Below, in pieces: positions 33,990 through 42,186 of a stretch of DNA of 64,000 nt; within the stretch, counting starts at the first letter, position 1; each line of letters opens with the position of its first letter. The translations under genes were made by a program, and so were the position numbers. Location: the NCBI GenBank assembly GCA_038239305.1, contig JBBSEW010000015.1, positions 1 through 64,000 of the forward strand, written 5' to 3'. Below the pieces are notes generated by a model, which was not told the origin of the DNA, did not search any database, and was given only the letters and a program-made list of their open reading frames with translations. This stretch comes from JALYUA01 sp038239305 (lineage in GTDB: Bacteria > Acidobacteriota > Thermoanaerobaculia > UBA5066 > Gp7-AA6).

Positions 33990-34241
33990 TCAGACCATCG
34001 CTTCATGGACATAGCACCAGCGCCACGTCTCGCCCGGCTCGAACGACCGGATGATCGGGTGCGTCGTGGCGTGGAAGTGCTTGGTCGCGTGCCGGTTGGG
34101 CGAGTCGTCGCAGCATCCGACGTGACCGCACGAAAGACAGAGACGCAGGTGAAGCCACCGGCCGCCGATCTTGAGGCAATCCTCGCAGCCCTTCGCGCTC
34201 GGCGTGACTTCGCGGACTTCTTTCAGATGCGGGTCGCTCAT
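33990..34241 (-). CDS. UBP-type zinc finger protein
   Basis: An 83-residue protein that is essentially one ZnF-UBP domain: CEDCLKIGGRWLHLRLC, CLSCGHVGCCDDSP, NRHATKHFHATTHPII and the closing GETWRWCYVHE. The Cys/His set matches the three-zinc fold first known from ubiquitin-specific proteases, which binds C-terminal Gly-Gly tails; in bacteria it often occurs as a small stand-alone protein of unknown partner. The stop is immediately before the ATG of the inverted gene (TGACATG), so the two are coupled. GTG/ATG choice: ATG 34241. Confidence 0.88.
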   Translation of the reverse strand: MSDPHLKEVREVTPSAKGCEDCLKIGGRWLHLRLCLSCGHVGCCDDSPNRHATKHFHATTHPIIRSFEPGETWRWCYVHEAMV

Positions 34242-34354
34242 GCAGACTCCTTTGCCGGAGGGATGCGGGTTACGGAGAGAGCCGTCCGCTCTCGGCTGTT
34301 CTCCGCTCGAAAGCGTAGCCTAGAAAAACGGTTGCGGGCAAGAATCGGCTTACC

Positions 34355-34954
34355 GTGCTATACGAATCGTGTGGGGATCGACATGGAGACCGCCTCCTGA
34401 ATCCGACACTCGAGCGGTGCGCGCGCGGATTCGCGGAGGCGCGCGAGGCAATCACGGCCGTCGCGGCGGGGCTCACCGAGGAGCAGATGCAATGGCGGCC
34501 GCGCGACGACCGGTGGTCGGTGGTCGAGTGCCTGGACCACCTCAACGCCGGGTGGACGGCGCTGCCCAAGCTCGATCGCCGCATCGCCGAGGCGCGGGCG
34601 GACGGCATTCTCGAGACCGGTCCCTTTCGCAGCACGTGGTTCGGCTCCTGGTACGTCCGCGCCGTCGAGCCGCCCGTTCGCATCCGCGTGCCCGCCCCGA
34701 GACGGTTCCGGCCGCGGACCGCGCCCCCCTCCGTCGAGGTCGTCCCGCGCCTGCTGCAGCTTCAGGATGAGCTCGTCCTGCGGGTGCGCGCATCGGACGG
34801 GCTCGATGCCGGCGCGATCCGGCTGAGCTCGCCGATCTCGCGCCGCCTGAAGATGACGCTCGCCGAATGGTTCCTCTTCATCGCGGGGCACGAGCGGAGG
34901 CACTTGTGGCAAGCGCGTCGGGTGCGGGACGCTCTTCCGGAGATCGTGAGCTAG
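34355..34954 (+). CDS. DinB-family protein
   Basis: About 199 residues of the DinB/YfiT-like four-helix metal-binding fold. Visible features are the N-terminal helix (ITAVAAGLTEEQMQWRPRDD), WSVVECLDHLNAGW with a likely metal His, and the C-terminal FIAGHERRHLWQARRV pair that completes the three-His site. Such proteins act as thiol-dependent transferases or stress-induced factors; no reaction can be assigned here. The GTG at 34355 is the only in-frame candidate close to the first conserved helix, but the first 15 residues are not protein-like and the true start is uncertain. Confidence 0.75.
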   Translation: MLYESCGDRHGDRLLNPTLERCARGFAEAREAITAVAAGLTEEQMQWRPRDDRWSVVECLDHLNAGWTALPKLDRRIAEARADGILETGPFRSTWFGSWYVRAVEPPVRIRVPAPRRFRPRTAPPSVEVVPRLLQLQDELVLRVRASDGLDAGAIRLSSPISRRLKMTLAEWFLFIAGHERRHLWQARRVRDALPEIVS

Positions 34955-34967
34955 ATCGCCGCGCCTT

Positions 34968-35129
34968 GCGACAATCTCGCGATCTCGCGATCGGGTGATC
35001 TCGCGATCAATCGGACTATCGAATCATCGGTTATCGGAGACACGCCGTCCGGATTTCCCAGATTTCCCGATCGTTCGATGAATCGATTGATCGCGAGATC
35101 ACGAGATCGCGAGATCGTGAGATTCTCAC
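34968..35129. repeat. Palindromic octamer-repeat element
   Basis: Two arms, 34968-35030 and 35067-35129, are inverted copies with about 11 mismatches over 63 bp, around a 36-nt loop; the core 19 bp next to 35013/35084 pairs perfectly. Within the left arm the DNA has an 8-bp period (gatctcgc, gatctcgc, gatcgggt, gatctcgc, gatcaatc). It fills the gap between the DinB gene and the dipeptidase gene and could form a very long hairpin in RNA. Confidence 0.88.
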
Positions 35130-35133
35130 TCGC

Positions 35134-35799
35134 ATGCGAACTCGAACTCTCGCCGCTCTCGTTCTGATCGCCCTGTCCGGCTGTGCATCCGCGCCCTTGT
35201 CCCGGCCGCCGGTCGAGAAGGGCGAGTTTCGGGCGCCCGACCTCGTCGAGCTCGTGAAGCTCGAGCCGGGGATCCATCTCGACATCCGTTACGCGACTTC
35301 GAACAATTTTGCGAAGCGGCCCGTGTACAAGGAAGCCCGCGCCTTTCTCGAGCGGCCGGCCGCGGAAGCGGTGATCCGGGCTCATCGTGCCCTCGCCTCG
35401 CAGGGGTACGGCATCGTGGTGTTCGACGGCTATCGCCCCTGGTCCGTGACGAAGCTCTTCTGGGAGATAGTCACGCAGTCTGATCGGGACCGCGGTTTCG
35501 TGGCGGATCCGGCGAAGGGCTCCAAGCACAACCGGGGATGCGCGGTCGATCTTTCGCTCTACGTGCTGGCGACCGGCGCGGAGGCGCCGATGCCGAGCAC
35601 TTACGACGAGTTCTCGGACCGCGCGTCGCCGAAGTACGCCGGCGGGCTCGCGGAGCTGCTCGCGCGGCGGGAGCTTCTCCGTGCGGCGATGGAGAAGGAA
35701 GGCTTTGAGGTCGATCCCGGCGAGTGGTGGCACTACAACTACAAAGAGTGGAGGAAGTATCCGATCATCGACATCCCGTTCGACGCGATCGGGCGCTGA
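35134..35799 (+). CDS. D-alanyl-D-alanine dipeptidase lipoprotein, VanX/DdpX family
   Basis: Zinc dipeptidase that hydrolyses D-Ala-D-Ala from peptidoglycan turnover. The 221-residue protein starts with a lipoprotein signal (LAALVLIALSGCAS). Zinc ligands and catalytic residues fit VanX: SKHNRGCAVD (SxHxxGxAxD) and EWWHYN (ExWH), with the substrate-orienting Arg in DGYRPWSV. There are no vanH/vanA ligase genes nearby, so it is better read as a cell-wall recycling enzyme than as vancomycin resistance. The ATG begins 5 nt after the palindromic element. Confidence 0.93.
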   Translation: MRTRTLAALVLIALSGCASAPLSRPPVEKGEFRAPDLVELVKLEPGIHLDIRYATSNNFAKRPVYKEARAFLERPAAEAVIRAHRALASQGYGIVVFDGYRPWSVTKLFWEIVTQSDRDRGFVADPAKGSKHNRGCAVDLSLYVLATGAEAPMPSTYDEFSDRASPKYAGGLAELLARRELLRAAMEKEGFEVDPGEWWHYNYKEWRKYPIIDIPFDAIGR

Positions 35800-35806
35800 G
35801 GACGGC

Positions 35807-35848
35807 GGGAAACGGGAAACGGGAAACGGGAAACGGGAAACGGGAAAC
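35807..35848. repeat. Heptamer tandem repeat (gggaaac), 6 copies
   Basis: Six perfect units between the dipeptidase and the following hydrolase. The reverse complement, gtttccc, is the main unit of the array at 59016-59091. Confidence 0.95.
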
Positions 35849-35872
35849 GGGAACACAGAGAATCTCCCGTCG

Positions 35873-36457
35873 ATGGCAGCTTCCGTTCTGGTTATCCCCG
35901 GGCTGCTCGGGTCCGGGCCGGATCACTGGCAGACGCGACTCGAAGGGGAGTTCCCGACGGCGCGGCGCGTCGAGCAGAAGGATTGGGCGCGGCCGGATCG
36001 CTCGGAATGGGTCGCGACGCTCGATCGGGCGATCCGGGAATGCGCGGAGGCTCCCATCCTCGTCGCGCATTCGCTCGGGTGCGTGACGGCCGCCGCCTGG
36101 GCTTCAGACCGGCCACAGGGCTTCGTGCGCGGCGCCCTCCTCGTCGCGCCGAGCGATGTGGAGCGCGCGGACGCTCCGGAGGCGATCCGCGGTTTCTCGC
36201 CGATCCCGATGATGCGTCTGCCGTTTCCGAGCGTCCTCGTCGCCTCGTCGGACGATCCCTTTCTCACGGTCGCGCGGAGCCGCGAGCTCGCGGTGGCCTG
36301 GGGGAGCCGCTGGCTCGACATCGGCCCCGCCGGCCACGTCAATGCAGCCTCCGGTTTCGGCCCGTGGCCGGCCGGCGAGGCTCTCGTGCGGCAGCTCGCG
36401 GATGCCAATCCTGCGGAGAGAGGACTTCCGCCAGGCTCCCTCTCCCGAGAGCGGTGA
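35873..36457 (+). CDS. RBBP9/YdeN-family serine hydrolase
   Basis: A 194-residue alpha/beta hydrolase of the RBBP9/YdeN type. The N-terminus VLVIPGLLGSGPDHWQTRLE is diagnostic, the nucleophile is in VAHSLGCV, the acid lies in VASSDDPFL and the catalytic His in GPAGHVNAASG, whose family form is GHIN. Length is normal. The ATG 35873 begins right after the gggaaac repeat array; the frame extends upstream through the dipeptidase gene only as a shadow. Cellular substrate unknown. Confidence 0.88.
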   Translation: MAASVLVIPGLLGSGPDHWQTRLEGEFPTARRVEQKDWARPDRSEWVATLDRAIRECAEAPILVAHSLGCVTAAAWASDRPQGFVRGALLVAPSDVERADAPEAIRGFSPIPMMRLPFPSVLVASSDDPFLTVARSRELAVAWGSRWLDIGPAGHVNAASGFGPWPAGEALVRQLADANPAERGLPPGSLSRER

Positions 36458-36568
36458 CCGCCGTCCTTCTCTTTTTCCCTCACGCGGTCGCGTTCTTCCC
36501 TTCCGCGGTCGCGGCGCATTCGTTGCGGCGTCCGGATCCGGCCATTCCGGCTTAAAATCACCGGTTCC

Positions 36569-39500
36569 ATGACGGAACCTGTGAATCGGTCGGCCATGAA
36601 CGCGCGGACGGAAGCGCTCCAGGAGGCGCTGACGGAGCGCATCCTCGTGCTCGACGGGGCCACGGGAACCTGGATCCAGGGGCAGAACCTGACGGCGGCC
36701 GACTTCGGCGGAGACGAGCTCGAGGGCTGCAACGAAAACCTCGTGATCACGCGGCCTGACGTCGTGCGCGCGCTTCACGTGGCGTACTTCGAGGCGGGCG
36801 CGGACATGGTGGAGACCGATACCTTTGGCGCGACGCCACTCGTGCTCGCGGAATACGGGCTCGCGGACCAGGCGTTCGAGATCAACCGCCGCGCCGCCGA
36901 GCTCGCGCGCGAGGAGGCGGAGAAATTCTCGACGCCGGAGCGGATGCGCTTCGTCGCGGGCTCGATGGGCCCGACGACGCGATCGGTCACGGTGACCGGA
37001 GGCGTCACGTTCGACGAGCTGATCGGTCACTACCGGGTGCAGGCGGACGGCCTCCTCGCCGGGGGAGCCGACGTTCTGCTCATCGAGACGGTGCAGGACA
37101 CCCGGAATCTCAAGGCGGCGCTCATCGCGGTGCAGGACGCCTTCGCGCAGGCCGGCTGGTCCGTGCCGGTCATGGTCTCCGTCACGATCGAGCCGATGGG
37201 CACCATGCTCGCGGGCCAGGCGGTCGACGCGCTGTACGCATCCGTGATGAACGCGCCGATTCTCTCGGTCGGCCTGAACTGCGCGACCGGCCCCGAGTTC
37301 ATGACGGATCACCTGCGCACGCTCTCCGGCCTCGCGAAGACGTACGTGTCCTGCTACCCGAACGCGGGCCTGCCGGACGTCGACGGCTGCTACTCGGAAA
37401 CCCCCGCGATGCTCGCGGAGCGCCTCGGCCGGTTCATGGACGAGGGCTGGGTGAACGTCGTCGGCGGCTGCTGCGGGACGACGCCCGAGCACACGCGCGC
37501 GCTCTTGAAGGCGGCGGCCGGCCGCAAGCCGAGGCGCATTCCCCACGTGGCGAAGACGCTGGTGTCCGGGATCGAGGCGCTCGAGATCGACGTCGACAAC
37601 CGCCCGGTCCTCGTGGGAGAGCGGACGAACGTCCTCGGCAGCCGGAAGTTCAAACGCCTGATCGCGGACGGCCAGTTCGAGGCCGCGGCGGAGATCGCGC
37701 GGGCCCAGGTCAAGAACGGCGCGCAGGTCATCGACGTGTGCCTGCAGGATCCCGACCGGGACGAGATTGCCGACGTGAACGCGTTCCTCGAGCGCGTGAC
37801 GAAGATGGTGAAGGTTCCGCTCATGATCGACTCGACGGACGCGCACGTCCTCGAGATCGGACTCAAGTGGAGCCAGGGCAAGTCGATCCTGAACTCGATC
37901 AATCTCGAGGATGGCGAGGCGCGCTTCCAGTCCGTGGTCCCGATGGCGCAGAAGTACGGCGCCGCGCTGGTCGTCGGCACGATCGACGAGGATCCCGAGA
38001 CGGGGATGGGGGTGACCCGGCAGCGCAAGCTCGAGATCGCGCGCCGCAGCTTCACGCTCCTGACCGAGAAGTACGGCGTGGCGCCCGGGGACATCTTCTT
38101 CGACCCGCTCGTCTTTCCGTGCGGAACGGGCGACGAAAAGTACGTGGGGAGCGCCGTCGAGACGATCGAGGGCATCCGCCTGATTAAGGCGGAGTTCCCG
38201 GAGACGAAGACGATCCTCGGGATCTCGAACGTCAGCTTCGGCCTGCCGGAATCGGGGCGCGAGGTTCTCAACTCCGTTTTCCTGTACCACTGCGTGAAGG
38301 CGGGCCTCGATCTCGCGATCGTCAACAGCGAAAAGATCGTGCGGTATCCGTCGATCCCGGAGGAGGAGCGCCGGCTCGCCGAAGACCTCCTCTACTCGCG
38401 CGGAGCCGACCCTCTCGGCGCGTTCGCGACCTACTTCAAGGCGAAGGGCTCGGCCCCGAAGGCGCCGGTCGTGCGCGCGGGTACGGCCCGGGAGCGCCTG
38501 CCGGGCTACATCCTGGAGGGCTCGAAGGAGGGTCTCGTCGCCGATCTCGAGGAAGTGCGCGCTTCGGGCATGACGCCGCTCGAGATCATCAACGGCCCCC
38601 TGATGGAGGGGATGAAGGAAGTCGGGCGGCTCTTCAACGCGAACGAGCTGATCGTCGCCGAGGTGCTGCAGTCGGCCGAGTCGATGAAGGCGGCGGTGAG
38701 CCACCTCGAGCAGTTCATGGAGAAGACGACGGATTCCCGCAAGGGAAAGATCCTGCTCGCGACCGTCAAGGGCGACGTGCACGACATCGGGAAGAACCTG
38801 GTCGAGATCATCCTCTCGAACAACGGGTACGAGGTCGTGAATCTCGGCATCAAGGTCCCGCCGGAGCGGATCGTGGCGGCGTGGGAGGAGCATCGACCCG
38901 ACCTCATCGGGCTGTCGGGGCTCCTCGTCAAGAGCGCGCAGCAGATGGTGGCGACGGCGCAGGACCTGACGGCGCGCGGCGTGACGTCTCCGCTTCTCGT
39001 CGGAGGCGCGGCGCTCTCCCAGAAGTTCACGGACCAGCGGATCTCGCCGGCGTACGGGGGGCTCGCCGTCTATGCCGTGGACGCGATGCGCGGGTTGGCG
39101 CTTGCGGACCGGATTCTCTCGAGCGAAGGGGAGCGGGCGTCATTGCGCGCGGAATCGGACGCGCGCCGCGCCGCGGTCGCGGCGGCTTCCGAGGAGGCCG
39201 CGGTCAGCCCGCTCTCCGCGCCGGCCGTGCGAAGCCCGGAGATCACAGTCGTCGACGCCGTCCCGGCCCCCGACCATGAGGAGCATGTCTGCGACGCGAT
39301 CGATCCGGAAGCGTTGTGGCCGTTCGTGAACCCGCAGATGCTGTTCGGCAAGCACCTCGGGCTGCGCGGGAGCTTCGCGAAGCTCCAGGCGGCGGGCGAT
39401 CCGCGCCTCGCGGAGCTCGAAGCCGTGATCGACGGGATCCGCCAGGCAGGATGGATCCGCGCACGCGCGACGTGGAGGTTCTTCGACGCCTCGTCGGAAG

Positions 39501-40033
39501 GCAATTCCGTGCGCCTCTCGAACGGCGGCCGCGAGGAGGCCGCACTGCATTTTCCGCGGCAGGTCGCGGGCGAGAGGTTGTCCCTCGCCGATTTCGTGCG
39601 GCCGGCGTCGGCGGGCGGCTCACCCGACTCGGTGGCGCTCCTCATCACGACGGCGGGCGAGGGTGTTCGCGCCCGCGCGGAGGATCTCAAGAACCGGGGG
39701 GAGTATCTCCTCTGCCATTCGCTGCAGGCGCTGGCGGTCGAAACCGCGGAGGCGGCCGCCGAGTGGCTCCACGCGAAGCTGCGGGCCGACTGGGGCTTCC
39801 CCGACCCTCCCGCGACGACGATGATCGACCGGTTCCAATCGCGATACCGCGGCAAGCGCTACAGCCCCGGCTACCCGGCGTGGCCCGAGCTCGCGGATCA
39901 GTCGACGGTCTTTCGCCTCCTCGCCGGCGAAAAGATCGGCGTCGAGCTGACGGAAGGCTCGATGATGGATCCGGAAGCCTCGGTCTCCGCCCTCGTCCTG
40001 CACCACCCCCAGGCGCGCTACTACTCGGCGTAG
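36569..40033 (+). CDS. metH: Cobalamin-dependent methionine synthase
   Basis: Transfers a methyl group from methyl-tetrahydrofolate via cobalamin to homocysteine. At 1154 residues it is slightly shorter than E. coli MetH but holds all four modules: homocysteine-binding with zinc Cys pair in VVGGCCGTT (about residue 298), pterin-binding from ERTNVLGSRKFKRL onward, the cobalamin domain with DVHDIGKN (His738 as lower axial ligand), and the SAM-dependent reactivation domain ending ELTEGSMMDPEASVSALVLH. A TAAAAT hexamer lies 10 nt upstream of the ATG and no cobalamin or SAM riboswitch is recognisable in the short 110-nt leader region. Confidence 0.97.
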   Translation: MTEPVNRSAMNARTEALQEALTERILVLDGATGTWIQGQNLTAADFGGDELEGCNENLVITRPDVVRALHVAYFEAGADMVETDTFGATPLVLAEYGLADQAFEINRRAAELAREEAEKFSTPERMRFVAGSMGPTTRSVTVTGGVTFDELIGHYRVQADGLLAGGADVLLIETVQDTRNLKAALIAVQDAFAQAGWSVPVMVSVTIEPMGTMLAGQAVDALYASVMNAPILSVGLNCATGPEFMTDHLRTLSGLAKTYVSCYPNAGLPDVDGCYSETPAMLAERLGRFMDEGWVNVVGGCCGTTPEHTRALLKAAAGRKPRRIPHVAKTLVSGIEALEIDVDNRPVLVGERTNVLGSRKFKRLIADGQFEAAAEIARAQVKNGAQVIDVCLQDPDRDEIADVNAFLERVTKMVKVPLMIDSTDAHVLEIGLKWSQGKSILNSINLEDGEARFQSVVPMAQKYGAALVVGTIDEDPETGMGVTRQRKLEIARRSFTLLTEKYGVAPGDIFFDPLVFPCGTGDEKYVGSAVETIEGIRLIKAEFPETKTILGISNVSFGLPESGREVLNSVFLYHCVKAGLDLAIVNSEKIVRYPSIPEEERRLAEDLLYSRGADPLGAFATYFKAKGSAPKAPVVRAGTARERLPGYILEGSKEGLVADLEEVRASGMTPLEIINGPLMEGMKEVGRLFNANELIVAEVLQSAESMKAAVSHLEQFMEKTTDSRKGKILLATVKGDVHDIGKNLVEIILSNNGYEVVNLGIKVPPERIVAAWEEHRPDLIGLSGLLVKSAQQMVATAQDLTARGVTSPLLVGGAALSQKFTDQRISPAYGGLAVYAVDAMRGLALADRILSSEGERASLRAESDARRAAVAAASEEAAVSPLSAPAVRSPEITVVDAVPAPDHEEHVCDAIDPEALWPFVNPQMLFGKHLGLRGSFAKLQAAGDPRLAELEAVIDGIRQAGWIRARATWRFFDASSEGNSVRLSNGGREEAALHFPRQVAGERLSLADFVRPASAGGSPDSVALLITTAGEGVRARAEDLKNRGEYLLCHSLQALAVETAEAAAEWLHAKLRADWGFPDPPATTMIDRFQSRYRGKRYSPGYPAWPELADQSTVFRLLAGEKIGVELTEGSMMDPEASVSALVLHHPQARYYSA

Positions 40034-40057
40034 AGGGATCGCCGGCGAGACCTCGAT

Positions 40058-40085
40058 GTCCGCTGTTCGCTGTCCGCTGTCTGCA
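40058..40085. repeat. Heptamer repeat (gtccgct type), 4 copies
   Basis: gtccgct, gttcgct, gtccgct, gtctgca in tandem in the 172-nt convergent gap after metH. Related units occur inverted at 46041-46073. Confidence 0.8.
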
Positions 40086-40205
40086 GCCTCCGGCAGGCCG
40101 AGATCCTCCGACCCGTCTGATCTCTTCTGGAGTCCGGGCTGACATACGGATTCCTGACCTGGCCTCCGAGACGTCGCCGAGCGGGGAGAGGACGTCTGTC
40201 GGAGG

Positions 40206-41516
40206 TCAGCGCAGGGCTTCGAGGAGCTTGCCGGTCGAGATCGCGATCTCGGAATCCCGAAGGCTCCACAGGACGCGGGGGTCTCGGTCGAGGAGCTCGT
40301 TGAATCCGCTCGGCTGGAAATTGGCGCCGAGGAACTGCACGTAGATGGACCAGCCGACGAGCAGGCCGAAGCCCGTCCGTGCGATGCGCGAATGCTTCTC
40401 TTCCCACCAGAACGCCGCGAGGATCGTGAGGAACGGCGTGAGCTCGATGAGGAACCGGTATCCGAACGAGTGCCCCGCCCACCACACGCTCCAGAAAGAG
40501 TAGAGAAGAATCGTCGCGGCAATCCCGGTCGTCATCGCCATGGTGAGGAGCCGGCGATCCGCCGATCGCAGGCCTCGCGGGATTCCGGCGATGCTCAGCA
40601 GGACGTAAGGGCTGAACACGAGCAGCCCTCGCGAAGGGCTGACGAGAAGCCCGGCGATTCCTTTCCCGAAGTTTCCCGAGAAATTCGCGATCTCTGGAAA
40701 CGGGATCCAGGTTCCCGTCGACAGGAGAGTCCCCAGGTAGACCTCGCTGTACCAGAGGTGCAGGGAGACCGGAACGGCCGCCGCGAAGACCAGCCACGCC
40801 CACGCGCAGCGATCCGGCCGCCGCCGGGCCGCGACAGCCGCCAGGGGAATCGCCAGGAGCAGGGTGGAAGGCCGGCTCAGGACCGCCAGCGCCAGAAGGG
40901 TCCCGGAAAGGGCGAGAGTACGGTCACTGCGCCGGCAGATCAGCCAGAGCGCCGCCGAGAGAAAGAGAACGGACGGGCCGTGCTGCCAGAGGCCGCGGCT
41001 TGCCACGGACCAGAGGCAGGTTCCGAATGCATACGCGGACGACATTCCGATGGAGGTTGCCCGACTCATCCCGAGCTCGAGCAGAGCCAGGAAGAGAAAC
41101 AGCACCGAGAGGGCCGCTACCGCGCTCGTCGTGAGGAGAGAAAGCGCGTCCCGGTGCTCGAGCAGTGGAACTCCGAGGATTCGCGCCGCGGCGTAGACCG
41201 GAACGTTGAGGAGTCCGGGGAGCAGGGGATAGCTCGATACGACCCGCGGCCCGACGCGGTGGAACCAGTACGGGAGCGGCTCTTCCGGCCGCACGAACGG
41301 GCGGAACTCGAGAGTGCCGTGCTCGAGGATCGATATCGGCAGGAGCTCCGCCGGTTGAGTGTCTCCGCTGCCGACGTAGTGCAGCCCCGCCAGATAGACG
41401 AGGAAGGGGATCGCAAGGGCGGCCACCCGCTCGCGCAGGCGGATGCGCGGACCCGCACGAGGCGGCAACGGCGCGCTGTGACGGTCCTCCGGAAGCGGAA
41501 CGGCCGATGGCTCCAT
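40206..41516 (-). CDS. Multi-spanning membrane protein, glycosyltransferase-like
   Basis: A 436-residue integral membrane protein with about nine to ten hydrophobic helices and a first periplasmic loop containing GLHYVGSGDTQPAELLPISI, where the Asp-rich position resembles the catalytic loop of GT-C fold enzymes (PMT/ArnT/DUF2029 type). Further landmarks are SLYPLLPG-like VVSSYPLLPGLLNVPVYAAA and TGTWIPFPE. Transfer of a lipid-linked sugar is therefore plausible, but no nucleotide-sugar motif proves it. Convergent to metH and divergent from the Lrp/AsnC regulator; stand-alone. Confidence 0.7.
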   Translation of the reverse strand: MEPSAVPLPEDRHSAPLPPRAGPRIRLRERVAALAIPFLVYLAGLHYVGSGDTQPAELLPISILEHGTLEFRPFVRPEEPLPYWFHRVGPRVVSSYPLLPGLLNVPVYAAARILGVPLLEHRDALSLLTTSAVAALSVLFLFLALLELGMSRATSIGMSSAYAFGTCLWSVASRGLWQHGPSVLFLSAALWLICRRSDRTLALSGTLLALAVLSRPSTLLLAIPLAAVAARRRPDRCAWAWLVFAAAVPVSLHLWYSEVYLGTLLSTGTWIPFPEIANFSGNFGKGIAGLLVSPSRGLLVFSPYVLLSIAGIPRGLRSADRRLLTMAMTTGIAATILLYSFWSVWWAGHSFGYRFLIELTPFLTILAAFWWEEKHSRIARTGFGLLVGWSIYVQFLGANFQPSGFNELLDRDPRVLWSLRDSEIAISTGKLLEALR

Positions 41517-41656
41517 GCCCTCATCTTGCCCGCGCGGTTCCAGCCGTGACGGCCGCCGGAGCGGGGAGGAGCAAAAATACGCAACCTCGAGGCTTCGCGA
41601 TGTGTTTTATGGGGAAATGAGCACGGCGACCAGTCCACCTGGAAAGACCACTTTGC

Positions 41657-41685
41657 TTGACGATTCGACGCTCCAGGAGTCTAAT
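41657..41685 (+). promoter_or_regulatory. Consensus-like promoter of the Lrp/AsnC regulator
   Basis: TTGACG, a 17-nt spacer and TCTAAT; the -10 ends 6 nt before ATG 41692. Best sigma-70-like match in the window. If used, the transcript starts at or beside the ATG and the longer upstream reading frame is not translated. Confidence 0.6.
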
Positions 41686-41691
41686 ACAGGC

Positions 41692-42186
41692 ATGATCGAC
41701 GGAATTGACACCTCAATACTGACGGTTCTTCAGAGCAACTGTCGGACTTCCAACGCCGAGATTGCCCGCCGCGTCGACCTGGCGCCGTCGGCGGTTTTCG
41801 AGCGGATCCGCAAGTTGGAGGAGAAGGGCGTCATCCGGGGATACCGCGCGGACATCGATCCGAAGGCGCTCGACCTGGGGCAGCTCGCTTTCATCTTCAT
41901 CCGCTCGAACGACCGGCCCGGGAGCGCGGGAATGGCCCAGGCTCTTGCCGCGATTCCCGAGATCCTCGAGGTCCATCACGTCGCGGGCGAGGACTGCTTT
42001 CTCGCGAAGGTCCGGGCGTGCGATGCCGAGGCCATGGGCCGGCTCCTGCGCGAACGCCTCGGGCGGATCGCGAGCATTACATCGACCCGCACCACGATCG
42101 TTCTCGAAGTCGTGAAGGAAACCTCCGCCCTTCCCCTTCCCGCGGCCGAGGGCGCGAGCGAGCCGGACGGAGCGGTTCTTGTCTGA
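41692..42186 (+). CDS. Lrp/AsnC-family transcriptional regulator
   Basis: A 164-residue regulator, the usual size for this family. The N-terminal winged helix covers GIDTSILTVLQSNCRTSN, AEIARRVDLAPSAVFERI and RKLEEKGVIRGYRA; the C-terminal RAM domain (AFIFIRSNDRPGSA through LEVHHVAGEDCFLAKVRA) senses small ligands, typically amino acids, and forms dimers or octamers. I prefer ATG 41692 over ATG 41617 because the extra 25 residues are not conserved and a strong promoter lies inside them. The stop overlaps the EamA transporter start region, so it probably controls that exporter, as is common for Lrp-type regulators. Confidence 0.92.
   Translation: MIDGIDTSILTVLQSNCRTSNAEIARRVDLAPSAVFERIRKLEEKGVIRGYRADIDPKALDLGQLAFIFIRSNDRPGSAGMAQALAAIPEILEVHHVAGEDCFLAKVRACDAEAMGRLLRERLGRIASITSTRTTIVLEVVKETSALPLPAAEGASEPDGAVLV

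Noticed and set aside
35134..35799. Vancomycin-resistance cluster around the VanX-like dipeptidase
   Set aside because: No vanH, vanA ligase or vanRS genes nearby; the lipoprotein signal fits a DdpX-type cell-wall turnover enzyme.
36104..38893. A 929-codon open frame on the reverse strand
   Set aside because: It is antisense to metH and the preceding hydrolase, rich in Arg/His/Asp as expected from the complement of G/C-biased codons, and has no recognisable domain.
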